Assembly: GCA_029532415.1 (NCBI GenBank)
Contig: JAQOTA010000014.1
Location: 310,001-374,000 of the forward strand
Source of the DNA: Marasmius tenuissimus
Lineage: Eukaryota > Basidiomycota > Agaricomycetes > Agaricales > Marasmiaceae
Direction: 5' to 3'
DNA length: 64,000 nt
Under the pieces are notes generated by a model. It saw only the letters and a program-made list of their open reading frames with translations. It had not been told where the DNA came from and ran no database searches. A program made the position numbers and the translations under genes. This document shows, in pieces, positions 35,981 through 48,193 of this stretch; position 1 is the stretch's first letter; the number at the start of each line of letters is the position of its first letter.

Positions 35981-38313
35981 TCAAGCTTCTGCAGCAGGAG
36001 CGGGAGCGGAAGAGGGGCCAGCAACAATGCCTTCCGCAACGCCTGAGGCTGAGCCAGGAACTGGGGTGGTGGGAGCGGCATCTGGGCCAGCAAAGGCCGG
36101 AGCAGTCACGGCTGTGGTCGCAGAGGATGAAGCAGCTAAATCCTCTTCTGCTTTCGCCATCGCTTCCAACCCACGCATGTCAATCCCCTCGAGTTCATCC
36201 ATGGCTCCTTCCAATAAGAACATTTTGCTAGTTTGTTCCCTAGTAAAGTTATGATAAGCAATGGGGTGAGCCTCTGATGTTTGAATCTTACGCGGCGGTT
36301 CGGAAGAGACACTTGCTCAAGTTCGTGGTGTAAGTCGGCGCCTCTTCTTCTAAGACCTTCCAAGCCTGCAAGTGAAACTGATATCTGAAAATATGGTGAG
36401 GAAACATGGGATGCTCGAGTCGTAGAAACTTGCCTGTCTTTAGAAGCTTCCCCGAATTCACCTCTCCTCTCGGATCCACCGTTCCAAAGAGTGCATGCTC
36501 GATCTGGTGACCATTAGGACCACTGTAGTGCAAGAGCGTGACTGGATACTCACCGCTGTGGAAAGGAGTGCAAAGACAGGGCCAGGAATGCTTTGGGTCT
36601 CAGTGAGCGCCTTGAACACGGCGGCATCGGCCCTACCCTTTGAAAAGAAAATCATGCAGATCAGTGTGGCATAGATCTCATTCTGATAGGGCTCCTGGCG
36701 ATTGCAGGTCTCGTCCTGTTAAAGGTATGTCAGGCTGGTATGCGAGGCGAATGAGACACTTACAGTAACATTGAGAGAACCCATCTTGAAATTCCCTTGC
36801 TCGACCAACCAAGTCACCCTCTTAGTGATGTCCTTTGGGCTCAAGGTACCTGGAATGCCATAATGACCGGCTATGGAGCTGCAAGTCTTTGTAGTTGTGG
36901 TACTCAACAACCCGCTTCTTGCATACATGCACTAGAACAATCACATATAGAAATCAGCACAGTTTTCGGGGGGAAATGGATTCTTACATATTGAGTGAAC
37001 AGGTCCCTAAGGTTGGGATTGCCAAAAATGCGCGCAATAGTGGCAACCATAGCCTCATTTCTGTCGGCGAAATGTGAGACAGCAAGCTCTGCTAGCCCTC
37101 TGACCCAAGTATATTTCTCGATAGACGGGAACACATGCTCGATGGCAGTGCTTTTGTGGATTTCCGGTCGTGTTGCATTGAGTACTCTCTGTGTTCGTGG
37201 TGTGAAGTGGTTCAGACTGAGTTTATGCAAAGGCTTGCTGTTACAGTCGAGCTGAAGGGATTAAGCCAGATTAAGCTCCTGCCAGACAGTGAAGGAGAGT
37301 TGCTTACACAAAGCAGAGCACAAGAAGGTATAGAAGTCGCTCTTGAGAGGGTGGCAGGAGGAGGTGTCACTGGAAAGGATGAGGTAGCTTGCGAGAGATC
37401 CGCACTCTCAATCTACTGAAGGTCATTACACTGAGCAGTGTTATCAAAAGCGACAACCTACTCTGTTCGTGGTGCGGATATCTGCCTTCATTGCCTCCCA
37501 TGCCTGAATTGGATATGAACATCTGGGCCAAATGAAAAAAGGAATAGCTACTAACCGTCGACAGATCTTCAAGCTCTGCGATAGAGGGTTCACCGTCGAC
37601 CGTTGGTCCAGGTTGGACTACAGCACCCTCATCCTGGGCATCTTCTTCTTCGCTTTCGGAACCAGATGGCGTGGCTATCAGACAAAAGTGTTGGAGCCTT
37701 GATGTGGATATTCCATGTCAAAAACCAACTGACCTTTTCCGAGTTCTTCTTCCTCGTCATCAGAGTCGTTGCCATCGGCCTTGTCGTCATCAACGATCCG
37801 GACAGCAGCGCCGAGGACATTGTCAAGTGCCTCATCGTCCTCATCGCAAGCACCTTCTTCGTCATCAAATAGGACAACAGATTTCTTTGCCTTCTTCTTG
37901 GACGAAGGCCCTGGGAGGTTGTAACCTAGAGTCAATCCAGCGAGCAGATCAGCCTCGAAAGATATGAGAGGCTTTTGTAACATACCCTTGCATTTTTGGC
38001 CTGTCGTCAGAGCTGCGCTTGCCTGAGAGGCTCCCGCATTGAGAGCAGCATCTAGCCCACCAGCTGCGAATAATAGGTTGGTCAACATATCCCTAGCAAA
38101 ACAATCCAAAAACGTACCAGCTGCAACTTGTGCAAGGATCTTCTGCAGATCTACTGCACTGAGCTGCGGAATCGAGTTCTTTTTTGAAGACTTTCCACCC
38201 TTCACAGTGGAGGCTTTCTTCTTGGAGCCTACACGAGCGACGTTGTCGGGGTCCGAGGCCTTAGCAGAGGGTTTTGAGACCCGTTTGGGAGGAGTCGGGG
38301 ACGGAGCGGACAT
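35981..38313 (-). CDS. Multi-exon hypothetical protein, DUF6532-like
   Basis: The only gene that reads intact. ATG at 38313 (MSAPSPTPPKRV), stop TGA at 35981-35983. The N-terminal third is Lys/Ser-rich then strongly acidic (DDEEGACDEDDEALD; ESEEEDAQDE), suggesting a disordered, possibly nuclear, region. I can place about eight introns with GT..AG ends that keep phase, for example GTACG..GCAG after QVAA, GTATG..CTAG after KCKG, GTCAG..ATAG after EELGK, and GTAAG..CTAG near the end (AA joined to EQTSK). The middle (from HKLSLNHFTP to NLRDLFTQY) is followed by VTWLVEQGNFKMGS, IFFSKGRADAAVF, IPGPVFALLSTAV and YQFHLQAWKVLEEEAP. That order resembles DUF6532, an Agaricomycete domain of unknown function. 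The C-terminus is Ala/Pro-rich. The upstream neighbour is a tandem repeat; the downstream neighbour is the 150-bp MITE region. The exon choice around 36540 is the least certain. Confidence 0.6.
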
Positions 38314-38615
38314 AGCTGAGAAACTTTTCGGAAATGAGTGTCAGGAGAATCAAGAGAGTGCAGTGGGTGAGTATGGAGGAAGAGAAGCCTGGCATTGGCT
38401 CTCTTATCATGGGAGGAATCCAAGGGTCGCTTTCAGCCCTCTGACGAAGTTAAAACCCTGCTTGGTTGGGCTATTCCTAAAGGGAATGAGATACGAGGCA
38501 AGGCGTGTTTCTCGGAGGTGGAGACAGCGTTTTTTGTTGCCAACTGAGTCCATATGACCCGATTTCTTCTTGCCTCTCTCAGTTGCAGCCAGGGAAAGGT
38601 GGAGCGACGTGAATT

Positions 38616-38788
38616 GGACAGGCCTCCGTTACAGAAGCCACACTAGTCTGCTCAGGAGAGCAGGGACATCGCAGATTGTCAAGTCCCTGCAGCCAAACGA
38701 TGGACAGGCCTCCATTCCAACAGAAGCCACACTAGTCTGCTCAGGAGAGCAGGGACATCACGGATTGTCAAGTCCCTGCAGCCAAACA
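38616..38788 (+). repeat. Tandem duplication, about 86 bp twice
   Basis: Units 38616-38701 and 38702-38788 both start GGACAGGCCTCC and end GCAGCCAAAC, with only a few differences (including a 3-bp indel near the start). They lie about 300 bp upstream of the start of the intact minus-strand gene, possibly in its promoter region. Confidence 0.85.
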
Positions 38789-40450
38789 AAGACGAAACGA
38801 CGCGTAACCCAACAGATTCTCATTCCAACAGGGCTTGAACTAGTACTCGCATGGATAGGCAGTGCAGCGTTCAATGTGTCCCTGCGCTTGTGGCAATGGA
38901 GATATCTGCAAAAAAAAAAAGAGAGAAGAAAAAAGCCCGAGATCAGAGGGTGAAAATGACAATGATTGCACTCAGATGTACCTGTATTATGTATCCCTAA
39001 TCCAGTATTCATAGCCGATTCGATACTTCCAGATTGACACCGAAGATAGTATTTCGCAGAGCATGTAGGTATAAATAACGTTCCTGAGGTCTCCTTGAGA
39101 GATACCAGAGTCGGATTTATCCGTCTCAATGCAGGCCGTTGAGACAGATGGTGGTGGTGGAAGGAAGAAAATCAACCATGACAACTCACAAGTCACCATA
39201 CCCGTGATGATATGGTGACGAGTGACGACTGTGTGACTTGTTCCCTCTACGATCCCGACGCCCATGTCGCCTCCAGCAGGCTGCTGCTGGGGGATGGCAT
39301 TGCATCATGGAGGATTTGCTCATGGTGCCATTTGGGGGACTTCTCGACCCTAACGGTGACTTTTTCTCACTGACCTCTTTGCGGATAATCTGAGTACTGC
39401 CCGGAGAAATGTTTTTTGGATCTTCAATTTCGGAATCATCCCTGCAACCGATTCTCTCTCCAAATCAAACTGGCCTCTCTCCTTTCTCTGGCTGGACATG
39501 GCACCCACACAGACCGCTACCATCTGACGTTATAGTAAACTTCAACCCGAGGTCAGCTCGGTCAAATTTCCTCTATTGTTTGCACCAACTGATGATGCCT
39601 TGATTCTCAGCCTAGTCTATTCGGTTTGTACTACCCACCGAACGGCATACCACACTCTATACGAGTTCCTGTAGGAGACCCTATGCCGGCTTTGCAATTC
39701 ATGCGCAGCAGAAGTCGAAAGGATACGCTTATCACCCAGCGTATGGATCATTGGACTACGGGCCGATTCTACACAGTCTGGTATTTCGACCAGAAAAGCC
39801 ACAACAGTTTCCCTCCAAATCAGCATCTACAAGACGGTGTTGAAATGGCAGAAGGGCCTCGTGGAAGGTCCTGGCATGGGCCTCTGTTAGTGATTCCAGA
39901 TGGAGAGTGGGATGCATCGACACTTGACAGTAGGGTGAAATTGTGAGTCTTACAATCCAGATTCCTCACTCAAGCCGTCTGATCCTTTCCGACTAGCGAT
40001 TTGTATGTGCGCCACTGTCTTATGGGTGTTCTCTGATACTCTTCTTGTTCATAATCTCATGACGCATCTCATACAGCTACATATCACCGGGTCTTTTCCC
40101 CAACCCCAAATTTCTGTCCTTCGCTATCTCAAAATCTACCCATGGTTGTGCTGCGTCTCAAAAGGTTCGGTCCTCCCTGTAAATAGTTTACTCAAGTCTT
40201 CAGAATATATTATCTACTTCTGATTAACATGCGTGCAGCAAAATACCACTCAACCTTGAACACAGACAGTCAATCGGCACTTGTGAGCAGGCGGCAATGG
40301 CCTTTGGCGCCTGTCAGTTACATGCCAAACAACAACAAACCAGTAACTCACTCTTGCATCTCAACCTCCACCATCGTCACCCTCCTCTTCCCTCCTCTTC
40401 ACCATAACCACCCTCTTCTTCTCTCTTGGGTTGCGGCAATTGATAATACA
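38789..40450. other. No gene recognised; poly(A) run and pyrimidine tract
   Basis: An A-rich tract starts at about 38910 (twelve A followed by GA-rich sequence). A C/T-rich run at 40365-40425 precedes the next coding region and could be part of its promoter or an intron polypyrimidine tract (it ends ATACAG at about 40452). Short frames at 39409-39603 and 39626-39946 have no support. Confidence 0.4.
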
Positions 40451-40452
40451 GG

Positions 40453-42658
40453 TCTGCTGTAGTATCTGGCCCCAAAACAAATGGAACGGCTCTGGAGGCA
40501 TCCTGGACGCATCTCCTCCAAAATAGACAGCGCATTCAGGCCCTCATTGCTCTATACCATCCGCTGAACGTCCCCATTTGCATCTACTGGGGCATGTTTG
40601 GTTCGGTACCCACTTCATTTCTACGAACAATCCTCTCTGACGAAAGGAGACTGTGGAGGGATATGGTGGATCCCTCATGGGCCATTCAACATGACGAGGA
40701 GGTTCATTTTGCGAAGCTGGTACTGTCAAATCACGAGATGGAGTTGCTCGATCACAACAAAGTTCTAGTGTCAGACATGGATGAGGTACCCTCTGGGGAT
40801 ACATCAGTGCTGGTTGCCAATGACGAAGATTTCGAATTGGTTGAGGACAACTCCGGCCAGTTACCACGAAAAACCTGGGGACAGTTTTTCCTCAGGTGGG
40901 ACCAACAACGCGTGGAACAACAGGAGACGCCGGAGAAGCGGCAAGTCTGACTCGCTCATGAACAGGCGGCTACCTCGAAGAGCTGTCCAGGCAAAAAAGG
41001 CCCAACGGTCTGGTATTGGGAGAAACGAGGAAATCTTCATGTTCACACTCTCACTACTCGCCGCGAGCACCCAGTCTTATGGAGACGGTATGGACCAGAC
41101 CAAATGCGGTTCGATGGCTGGGCCAACTGTTGGGACATTTGTACTGAGTTTGGAGATGAACCTGTCGACGACATTGATTTTGATGATGACGTTCTGCATC
41201 CTGAACTACCGTTCAATGTATTTGAGAGTGACAGAGGGCAATTGGAAGCAAGTGAGGGCAATAGGCTTCCTGATGTTGGGTACCAGAAAGAGGTTGAAGC
41301 AGAGGAGGGAGAGATAGAAGAAGGACAGTTGGAGGACGGAGATTTAGACGTAGGGACGGCAGGGAAGAAACAGCTGGCAGATGCCCTCAGCCTGTTGAGG
41401 GGAGAATACGCATTGGAATTGGAGTACAGTTTGGAAGATCTGGCTATCGCTCTGGACACCGTGGCCTACGAACACTATGGATTTACAGGAGATCTGGTGG
41501 ATACGGGGCCAGCGAGTGAGCGATTGGACTGGGCGACAGCACGCAAGCTCCTTGGCGATGATAAATGGCTAGATAACCCGGACAACGTGCATTTCAAGCT
41601 CATCGATTTGCCAAATAGTCGACGAGGCCCAATCATGCAACACATGTATCTCATTGGTCGCTGCCACGCCTCCTTGTTCGGAACCATCCCCTCCCTCAAC
41701 CTTGCTGATCAATCAAACTTTATTCACTCCTCGGAGGCGTGGCCCTTCTCTATCCGCAAGATTGAGGTGGATGGTGCACAATGGTACATGTTGACAGAGA
41801 AGGCAAGCCAACTCACTGTCACCCTTCACCTTCTGATCTGCGATCCAGTCGCTGTGGTACAGATTGTACGTTGCAACTGGGGCTCCACAGCCTTGGAAGT
41901 AGCCAACCAGCTGGTTAATCATGGCATCCGCTTCCACACTCTTCGCAAAGGTCGACGGCCAGATGCAGTTAAATTACGCAGGCCCCTGGTTTCATCGCCC
42001 AGTTGGTTGCCAGAGTCTATTCTAGGCTACCAGAATTCGGACTACCAGGCTGATGTTCATGATCTGCGTGCTTATGAGGCAGAACGCAACTGGTTCTTAC
42101 ACTCGAACAGAGGACGTGCTGCAGTGATGTATGGAGGTATCATAGGGAGGATCGCACGTGAAGTCGTCATGGATGAAGATGTGATACACGGACCAGACCT
42201 GGACACAATCTATCATTGAGGACATTGCTTTCTTGACACTCCAGAGGCTGGATACTGGGATGATGAGTTGTGCCAGGAGGAAATTGACCTGATATGCGGT
42301 GTTTACATAGTCGAAAAAGGTATGTTTTCTCTACCTATTGTGTCCTTGCCTACTCTTATGCTTGTGAACGACAGAAAACTCCACATCAACGTGGACCGTC
42401 TCCGAGGCTTCACACAAATCTTGGTGGCTGCGTCCGGGACACCTTGAAAACGGCAGACTGAATCTTGATTTCTGGACCTGAGACTGTGAAAGGTGGTTTC
42501 AGAACCGCGTCCGCGAGTGTGCGTCTCGCCCATCTATCATGACTGCCTTTCGCTGGCAGAAGGCAATGCAGATGCAGCATGCCCTGAGGAGAACACCGGA
42601 GAATAATCAGGCAATAACGGCCGCTTTTTTGGACTCATTCATTGAAAACCACCCATGA
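40453..42658 (+). pseudogene. TE-associated hypothetical protein, three TGA stops
   Basis: One continuous reading phase from a likely splice acceptor (ATACAG, 40452) to TGA 42656-42658, with a clean intron 42320-42374. It is interrupted only by TGA at 40948-40950, 42217-42219 and 42479-42481. Recognisable blocks in order: NVPICIYWGMFGSVP; CPGKKGPTVWYWEK; QMRFDGWANCWDICTEFG; a long acidic Glu/Asp segment; DNPDNVHFKLIDLP; VVQIVRCNWGSTALEVA; AVMYGGIIGRIARE; ICGVYIVEKG; KSWWLRPGHLENG; DCERWFQNRVREC. I know this architecture as a widespread hypothetical protein of Agaricomycete genomes, often near transposons; its biochemical role is not known to me. The first exon and ATG are not identified. It lies directly upstream of the Plavaka gene on the same strand, so it may be a companion gene of that element, but this is inference. 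Confidence 0.65.
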
Positions 42659-43024
42659 TATGCTATGATTGGGTATTTAGGCTATGTAGTGGTATGTTTG
42701 TATATCAGATACCTCCTGTACTAGTTGTCTATGTACCCTATATCCTCTCCAAAAATGAATTTTGTGACTTGTAGAAATTCCATGCAGCCTGAGTGTGTGA
42801 ATTTGACAGAAGACGTGTCTGTCGTGACATGACATAACTATTTACTGTTGACTCTCTTCCACCATCTCCCAGGGCCCTTTGCAGGTTGCTGCAAACGGTT
42901 CTATCAATTCCTCGTCAGCCAAACACAGGCTGCTGGCTCTACTCCTCGCTGGCTGTCACTATTTAACCACCTATCCTACTTTCTACACCTTCATAATACA
43001 GGAATGAGCACTTCAGTACAATGA
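42659..43024. other. Spacer between the hypothetical gene and the Plavaka gene
   Basis: No gene recognised. It presumably holds the Plavaka promoter and perhaps its missing first codons. I looked for terminal inverted repeats matching sequence after 52933 and did not find any. Confidence 0.35.
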
Positions 43025-45355
43025 CATTGGATTGAGCAGAACGTCAGCGACTGTATCTGCCCTTCATGCCATAGGATGTTTGATACGTCTAAGGGCCATG
43101 ATGGGCACCTTCGAGCAGCACTCGGTTGCAAAGATTGGATCTCCCTTTCAAAAAGGAGGGCCCCCAAAGAGCCTATACATGAAGGTCCAACACCGGGAGA
43201 ATTGTCTGTACTCCGTGATAACTACATCTCGGATGACTTTGAAATGGAGAATAACATCTTCCATTGGATAGATGCTACTATGGATGTCGATGTTGGCGAG
43301 GCAGGACCCGGACCAAGTACAGTTGCAGCGAATCACAGGCTGAACCGAATGCTCGCCGGTCTACCTTACTCTCTGGCAATAGACAAGCCAGAAGTGTTTT
43401 CAGAACCACACAAATGGGGAGGCAAGGTTATTTGGATGGCTGAACAATGTATGAGAAGTGGCGAGCGAGATTCAGGCATAAGGGCGACTCAGAGAATGAT
43501 GAAGGCAAGTCTTCAGACAACAGGGACAATATATACTCCCCTTTTGCATCAAAGCTGGACTGGGAAATTGCGCGGTGGGCAGTGCAGGAGAATGTTGGCC
43601 AAGCTGCTTTTGATAGGTTGCTTAAGATACCAGGGGTGAGTCTCTTTTTCCTATCATATAGTCCCAGTAATTGACGTGGCTTCATACGCTTCCATAGGTA
43701 CTAGAGAGGCTTCAGCTCTCCTACAAAAACTCAAGGTATCTCAACAAGATCGTCAACTCCATCCCTGCGAGAGGTAGTCAATGGAAAACAAAAGATTTTT
43801 GATTCAGTGATGCCCCGGTGGACAAAATCTTTTTTGTTCAATATAGGGACCCTCTGGAGGCCATCAGGTCTCTATGGGGAGACCCCTCTCTGGCCGAACA
43901 CATCGTCTACAAGCCTTCAAATTTTCGGACCAGGCAAAGACGAAACGGACATACTCTGAGATGTGGACTGGGAAGTGGTGGTGGGCCATGCAGAGTCGAT
44001 TGATGACTGAGGAGGCCACAGTAGCACCAGTCATTCTGGCTATGGACAAAACCCAATTGACACAGTTCAGCGGCAGCAGATCGGCATATCCTGTGTATTT
44101 AACCCTTGGAGATATACCACGTCATATTCATCGACGACCTTCAGAACAAGCTTGTATATTGATTGCATACCTTCCGGTCCAAAAGATCGCCAAACATGAT
44201 TTGACAAAAAGGGAGCATAGCGCACGATACGCTAGGCTATTCCATGAGTCTATGCGCTTTTTACTAAGCCCCGTGGCCCAGGTCTCGCAATCGGGAGTAG
44301 AGATGGTGGGTGGCGATGGTGCGGTTCATCAAGTACACCCCATAGTCTCTTGCTACGGAGCAGACTACCCAGAACAATGTCTGGTGGGCTGTTTCAAGTA
44401 CGGGACGTGTCCCAAATGTCAATGTAGCAAGGGTGATCTGCCAGATATGGACGTAAAGCCAAAACGTACACAGGCATGGACAATGAGTGTCATTGATACG
44501 GCTAAGATCACGACTCCCAACATACTGCAATATGTCAAACAGTGCATGGCACAGGGAGTTTTGGGATATGTATACAAGCCATTTTGGACTGACTTCTGGG
44601 GTACCGACGTCTACATGTCCTTAACGCCAGATGTACTACATCAACTATATCAAGGCGTATTCAAGCATCTGGTCAAATGGTGCCAGGAAATCATGTCTGA
44701 GGATGAACTCGATTGCCAAGTACGGTGTCTCCCAAGAGCCATGGGGGCCAGACATTTCAGGAAGGGCTGGTCAGCACTTTCACAGATTAGCGGGACAGAG
44801 AGGAAACATATGGCGAAAATTCTGCTCGCATGTCTCATCGGATCCAATATGTCCAGTCCAGCAATCAAGACCTGCCATGCTATCCTTGATTTCATTTATC
44901 TGGCACAGTTTGCGATCCATGATGACGAAACTCTCGCCAAAATGCAACACTCACTTGACGTGTGGGAGGAAAATCGTGACGCTTTCATCGAGTCCAGTAC
45001 TCGGAAAGACTTTAACATTCCAAAGTTCCACTCATTAGTTCATTATATCGAGATGATTCGACTGTTTGGTGCTACTGATAACTACAATACCGAGATGTTC
45101 AAGAGGCTTCATATTGATTTCGCAAAGAAGGGTTGGAGGGCGTCAAACACGAGGAACGAGTTCACACAAATGACCACATGGCTCTCGCGTCAGGAGAATG
45201 TCACTGTGTTTGATCGTTATATTGCACACCGGCAACGCGAACAGCTCGAAGCCCTTGCAGAGGAGAAGAAGAAGAAAGAGAGGGAGGAGGCGGCAAGAAA
45301 AGAGGCGCCGGAACCCACACAAGCAATGCCTGAGCAGAGCTCCAGTAACAAGTAA
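43025..45355 (+). pseudogene. Plavaka (KDZ-group) DNA transposase, main part
   Basis: Opens with a zinc-finger-like CICPSCHRMFD..H segment (about 43050). It then has a disabling frameshift near 43440 (the second frame starts YEKWRARFRHKG), an intron 43636-43697, a TGA at 43800-43802, and another frameshift at about 43910-43930. From 43930 it is open to 45355 with the Plavaka core: YSEMWTGKWWW; VILAMDKTQLTQFSG with a likely catalytic Asp; YPVYLTLGDIP; ACILIAYLPV; LTPDVLHQLYQGVFKH; RKGWSALSQISGTERKHM; FNIPKFHSLVHY; and TDNYNTEMFKRLH. A Lys/Glu-rich coiled stretch ends it. Plavaka transposases belong to the basidiomycete-rich group related to CACTA and KDZ elements. The C-terminal part continues at 45359-45671 and 52490-52933 because a gypsy element sits in between. 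Confidence 0.9.
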
Positions 45356-45358
45356 AAG

Positions 45359-45671
45359 AGAAAGAACACCCTCTAGCCCTCGTCCTCCAGGAAAGGCGGG
45401 GCATGAAACTCACCAAGGCACCATCTGCAACCCGGTCAATCACAACCATCGAAACCCTGCACAATGTGAAGCATTTTAGCCAGCATCTAGCCGCCTTTCT
45501 CTCGTTGCACCAACAGTCTCGACTCAGCGAGGTTCCTTTCCGTACTTTGGTTGTATATCATACCCTCAAATTCATATGGGAAAATCATGAGGGCGACGAA
45601 GTACAAGAAACAGTCCATTGTTCACCAGAGCGGAGGGATCCTGTCATTGTCCTAACTGGGGACACGGCCAC
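45359..45671 (+). pseudogene. Plavaka transposase C-terminal part, left of the gypsy insertion
   Basis: After a frameshift at about 45355 the frame continues with MKLTKAPSATRS, VPFRTLVVYHTLKF and ERRDPVIVLTGDTAT, running straight into the gypsy TSD GCCAC (45667-45671). If the gypsy element and one TSD copy are removed, the frame runs on as TATVSSLTG and through the intron 52507-52553 into TRIGRVQVIFKLP. The insertion therefore lies in a coding exon. Confidence 0.8.
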
Positions 45672-46155
45672 TGTCATGAAGACGCCACTTTTCCCTCCAC
45701 CATTTGCTCACATGATTATCACATGTCCTTTTCTCACGGTCACTTACTATACATCCTTATTTCTCACGATTCCCTTTCTTAACCCACCATCGCGCAGCCT
45801 TAACCCACATCGCGCAGCCATCCCATTATCTCATACCGACTCATTCCTTATTCATCCTTGACTCATACTTACTCATACACGACTCATAGGTAGCCACTCC
45901 GACTCCAGCTCTGACTGTAGGATAGGTATATTAGCTAGCTAGTCTTCACCTGGTCCCTCATCTTGACCTCTTGTCGTTGGGACCAGGTGAGTAGTACAGT
46001 CTCCTTCGCTTTCCTTCTCTACAATAGATCTAACTTGTCGTTGGGACCAGTTCTGCCTTATCTCTGCCTGAGTCGAGCCCGCTGCTCCTCTCCTAGCTTG
46101 CTACCACCGCTCTCTGCCTTCGCCGTCTCCGATAGAAGCTCAGCACTTTGTGACA
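45672..46155 (+). repeat. gypsy 5' LTR
   Basis: TGTCATGAAG to TTTGTGACA, 484 bp. It contains TATATTAG at 45927-45934, where the 3' LTR has the better TATA box TATATAAG. Confidence 0.97.
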
Positions 46156-46335
46156 TTAGGTCAAGATCCTCTATTGCACTGACAGCCTCGCCGAAAGGAA
46201 GGTTGTCCTTGCAAGTCTACAACGGCTCCTGCACGAGACTGTTATCAATGACCACACGGAGTAGACCCCAAGACTTCCCTATTCTGGAACCAGAGAAATC
46301 CCACACAAACCAGCTGGTACAAGTGTAAAAACCAA

Positions 46336-47675
46336 CCCTGCCCAAACGCTACTCCAGAGAATTCAATCCCCAAGACTTTTCCCTTCGAAGACGACGAAGT
46401 ACTTAATCCTATCCCTGCTCCCCGTGTACCAACCCCTGAACAAGAACCGACACCTCCGTCGCCACCGCTCTCCACTTCAGAACTTACAACTTCACTTGCA
46501 CGCCTCACAGTAGCAGGCCCATCAGAAAAACCCGACAGTCCACCTACCGTTGCCAATCCCGTCACTCCTAGTCCTCTTGACACACCGATCGCCCGTACCG
46601 AGATCCCAGCATTTGTTGCCTCAGAAGCCACCTTCGCTGTAATCCAGACCCCGACCAATACCAGACCATCTTCCGCTGCTGCACACAGAGCTCCTTCACC
46701 CACCGCATCCACCACATCTACCCATACTTCAGAATCTGACACCACCAACATGTCCACATCCACTACTGCGAGCCAAGCCACGCTGGACAAAGTCCTGAAG
46801 GCAATGGTGAAATCCCAGAAAGAAACCCAAGCACAGTTAGACGCCATCAGAGAAGCCTTCCAATCCAACAAAGAGCCAGGAAGGATCATTGCCAAACCCA
46901 GTAACTTCAAGGGGGAAACCTGGGATGCGGCTCGATTCCTACCCATGTTCAAGAACTGGGCTATACAAGAGAAGGTTCTCCAGCACCCAACAGAGAAAGA
47001 TCAATTGGACGAGCAGAAGACAATTCAGTCTGCTCTGTCCTTCTGCGAAGGGAAGGCAGGAGGTTGGGCAGCCTACTACCTGATACAGGCCAACAAGGTA
47101 GCCCTGGGAGAGCTCCCTGCCGATCAGTTCCCTTTCGGAGGAAGATGGGCTCAGTTCGAAGAAGCCTTCAAAGTCCGATTCGGGGCAGCCAATGAAAAGG
47201 CAGATGCCATCGAAATCCTTACCAACCTTAAACAGGGGAACAAGACTGCAACTCTCTACAGTCAGGAATTCAAGGAGGCCGCAATGAAGACAGGACTATC
47301 AGACGCAGATCTTCGAATCCGATACCGCAAGGGTCTGAACGCGGACCTTAAACGATTATTGGTGATGATGGAATTGTCCCAAGGAGAACCCGCCAATCTA
47401 ACCGAACTAGAAACACAAGCTTGCAAAGCAGAGAGGTCCTTGCAGGAGGAAGGATTAGCGGCCAAGAGACAGGTAGAAACGACTGTCACTACTATTAGCG
47501 CGAACCGTTCCAACATCCCCACGGGAAATGGACGCACTAGGGAGGACTTTGTGAAAGCAATGCGGGGGAAGTGTTACGGATGTGGGGCGAGTGATCATAC
47601 CAAGGCTAATGGGAACCATGGACAGGATAAATGCAACTACTGCGCACGTCCTGGACACAGGTCCAATGTATGCCA
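46336..47675 (+). pseudogene. gypsy Gag, 5' part, split by a solo LTR
   Basis: The frame is open from about 46336 (TFPFEDDEVLNPIP) through a Pro/Thr/Ser-rich leader. It enters the capsid region from the ATG at 46750 (MSTSTTASQATLDKVL), with KPSNFKGETWDAARF and GGRWAQFEEAFKVRFG. A zinc-knuckle region starts CYGCGASDHT, and the CCHC knuckle CNYCARPGHRSNVC ends exactly at the insertion point. The true start codon is unclear; a frameshift or intron may lie near 46320. Gag would package the RNA. The last Cys codon (47671-47673) lies in the TSD. Confidence 0.88.
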
Positions 47676-48193
47676 TGATGAGCCAGCATAGTTAAAGTGC
47701 ACAGTGGGTATAACGAAGTAAACCTCACATGGGTAATACACAGAGTGTTCTTGTAGTCTTGAGATGCTTGAGAAGAGGTGATAATTGAGTAGATTGTCCT
47801 AAGGCTTAAGGCCTTTCGTCCAGTCTTTTATACATAAGTTTCTGGTACATGTAATGAGTATTACACTAACTGAAACTACTACTAGAAGTAGGTATTCGGC
47901 CCTAAAGGCGTAAAAGACATTAGTACTGTGTAAGTACTTCTACCATGAATGGTAGTATGCTTGGTGAGCATAGTCATGTTTGCCTCATGTATTGGAGGCT
48001 CTACTTATGCTATTGGATAGCGACTGTCTATAGTGTCAAAGATGATGAAACTAGATATACGTAGTAAGATACGTAGACAGAGACGTAGTACTTGCATGAG
48101 GACGCAAGTGTTCTAGAGGCGTAGCTCTATAAATAGTGTGACGCGTAAACAACACGTCAACAGTGTATCACATGATATCCATCATGTTCAACA
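47676..48193 (+). repeat. Solo LTR (518 bp) nested inside gypsy Gag
   Basis: Begins TGATGAGCCAGC and ends CATGTTCAACA, flanked by the 5-bp TSD TGCCA (47671-47675 and 48194-48198). It has no internal element sequence, so it is a product of LTR-LTR recombination of an older full insertion. It belongs to the same family as the LTR end at 1-141. Confidence 0.93.

Noticed and set aside
38820..38925. Possible tRNA-derived SINE: GTTCAAGCCC-like word on the minus strand plus a poly(A) run on the plus strand
   Set aside because: The T-arm does not pair, no A box is placed correctly, and the box and the poly(A) run point in opposite directions.
46245..46952. 235-codon minus-strand ORF
   Set aside because: Shadow of the gypsy Gag leader, which has the matching plus-strand frame and family motifs.
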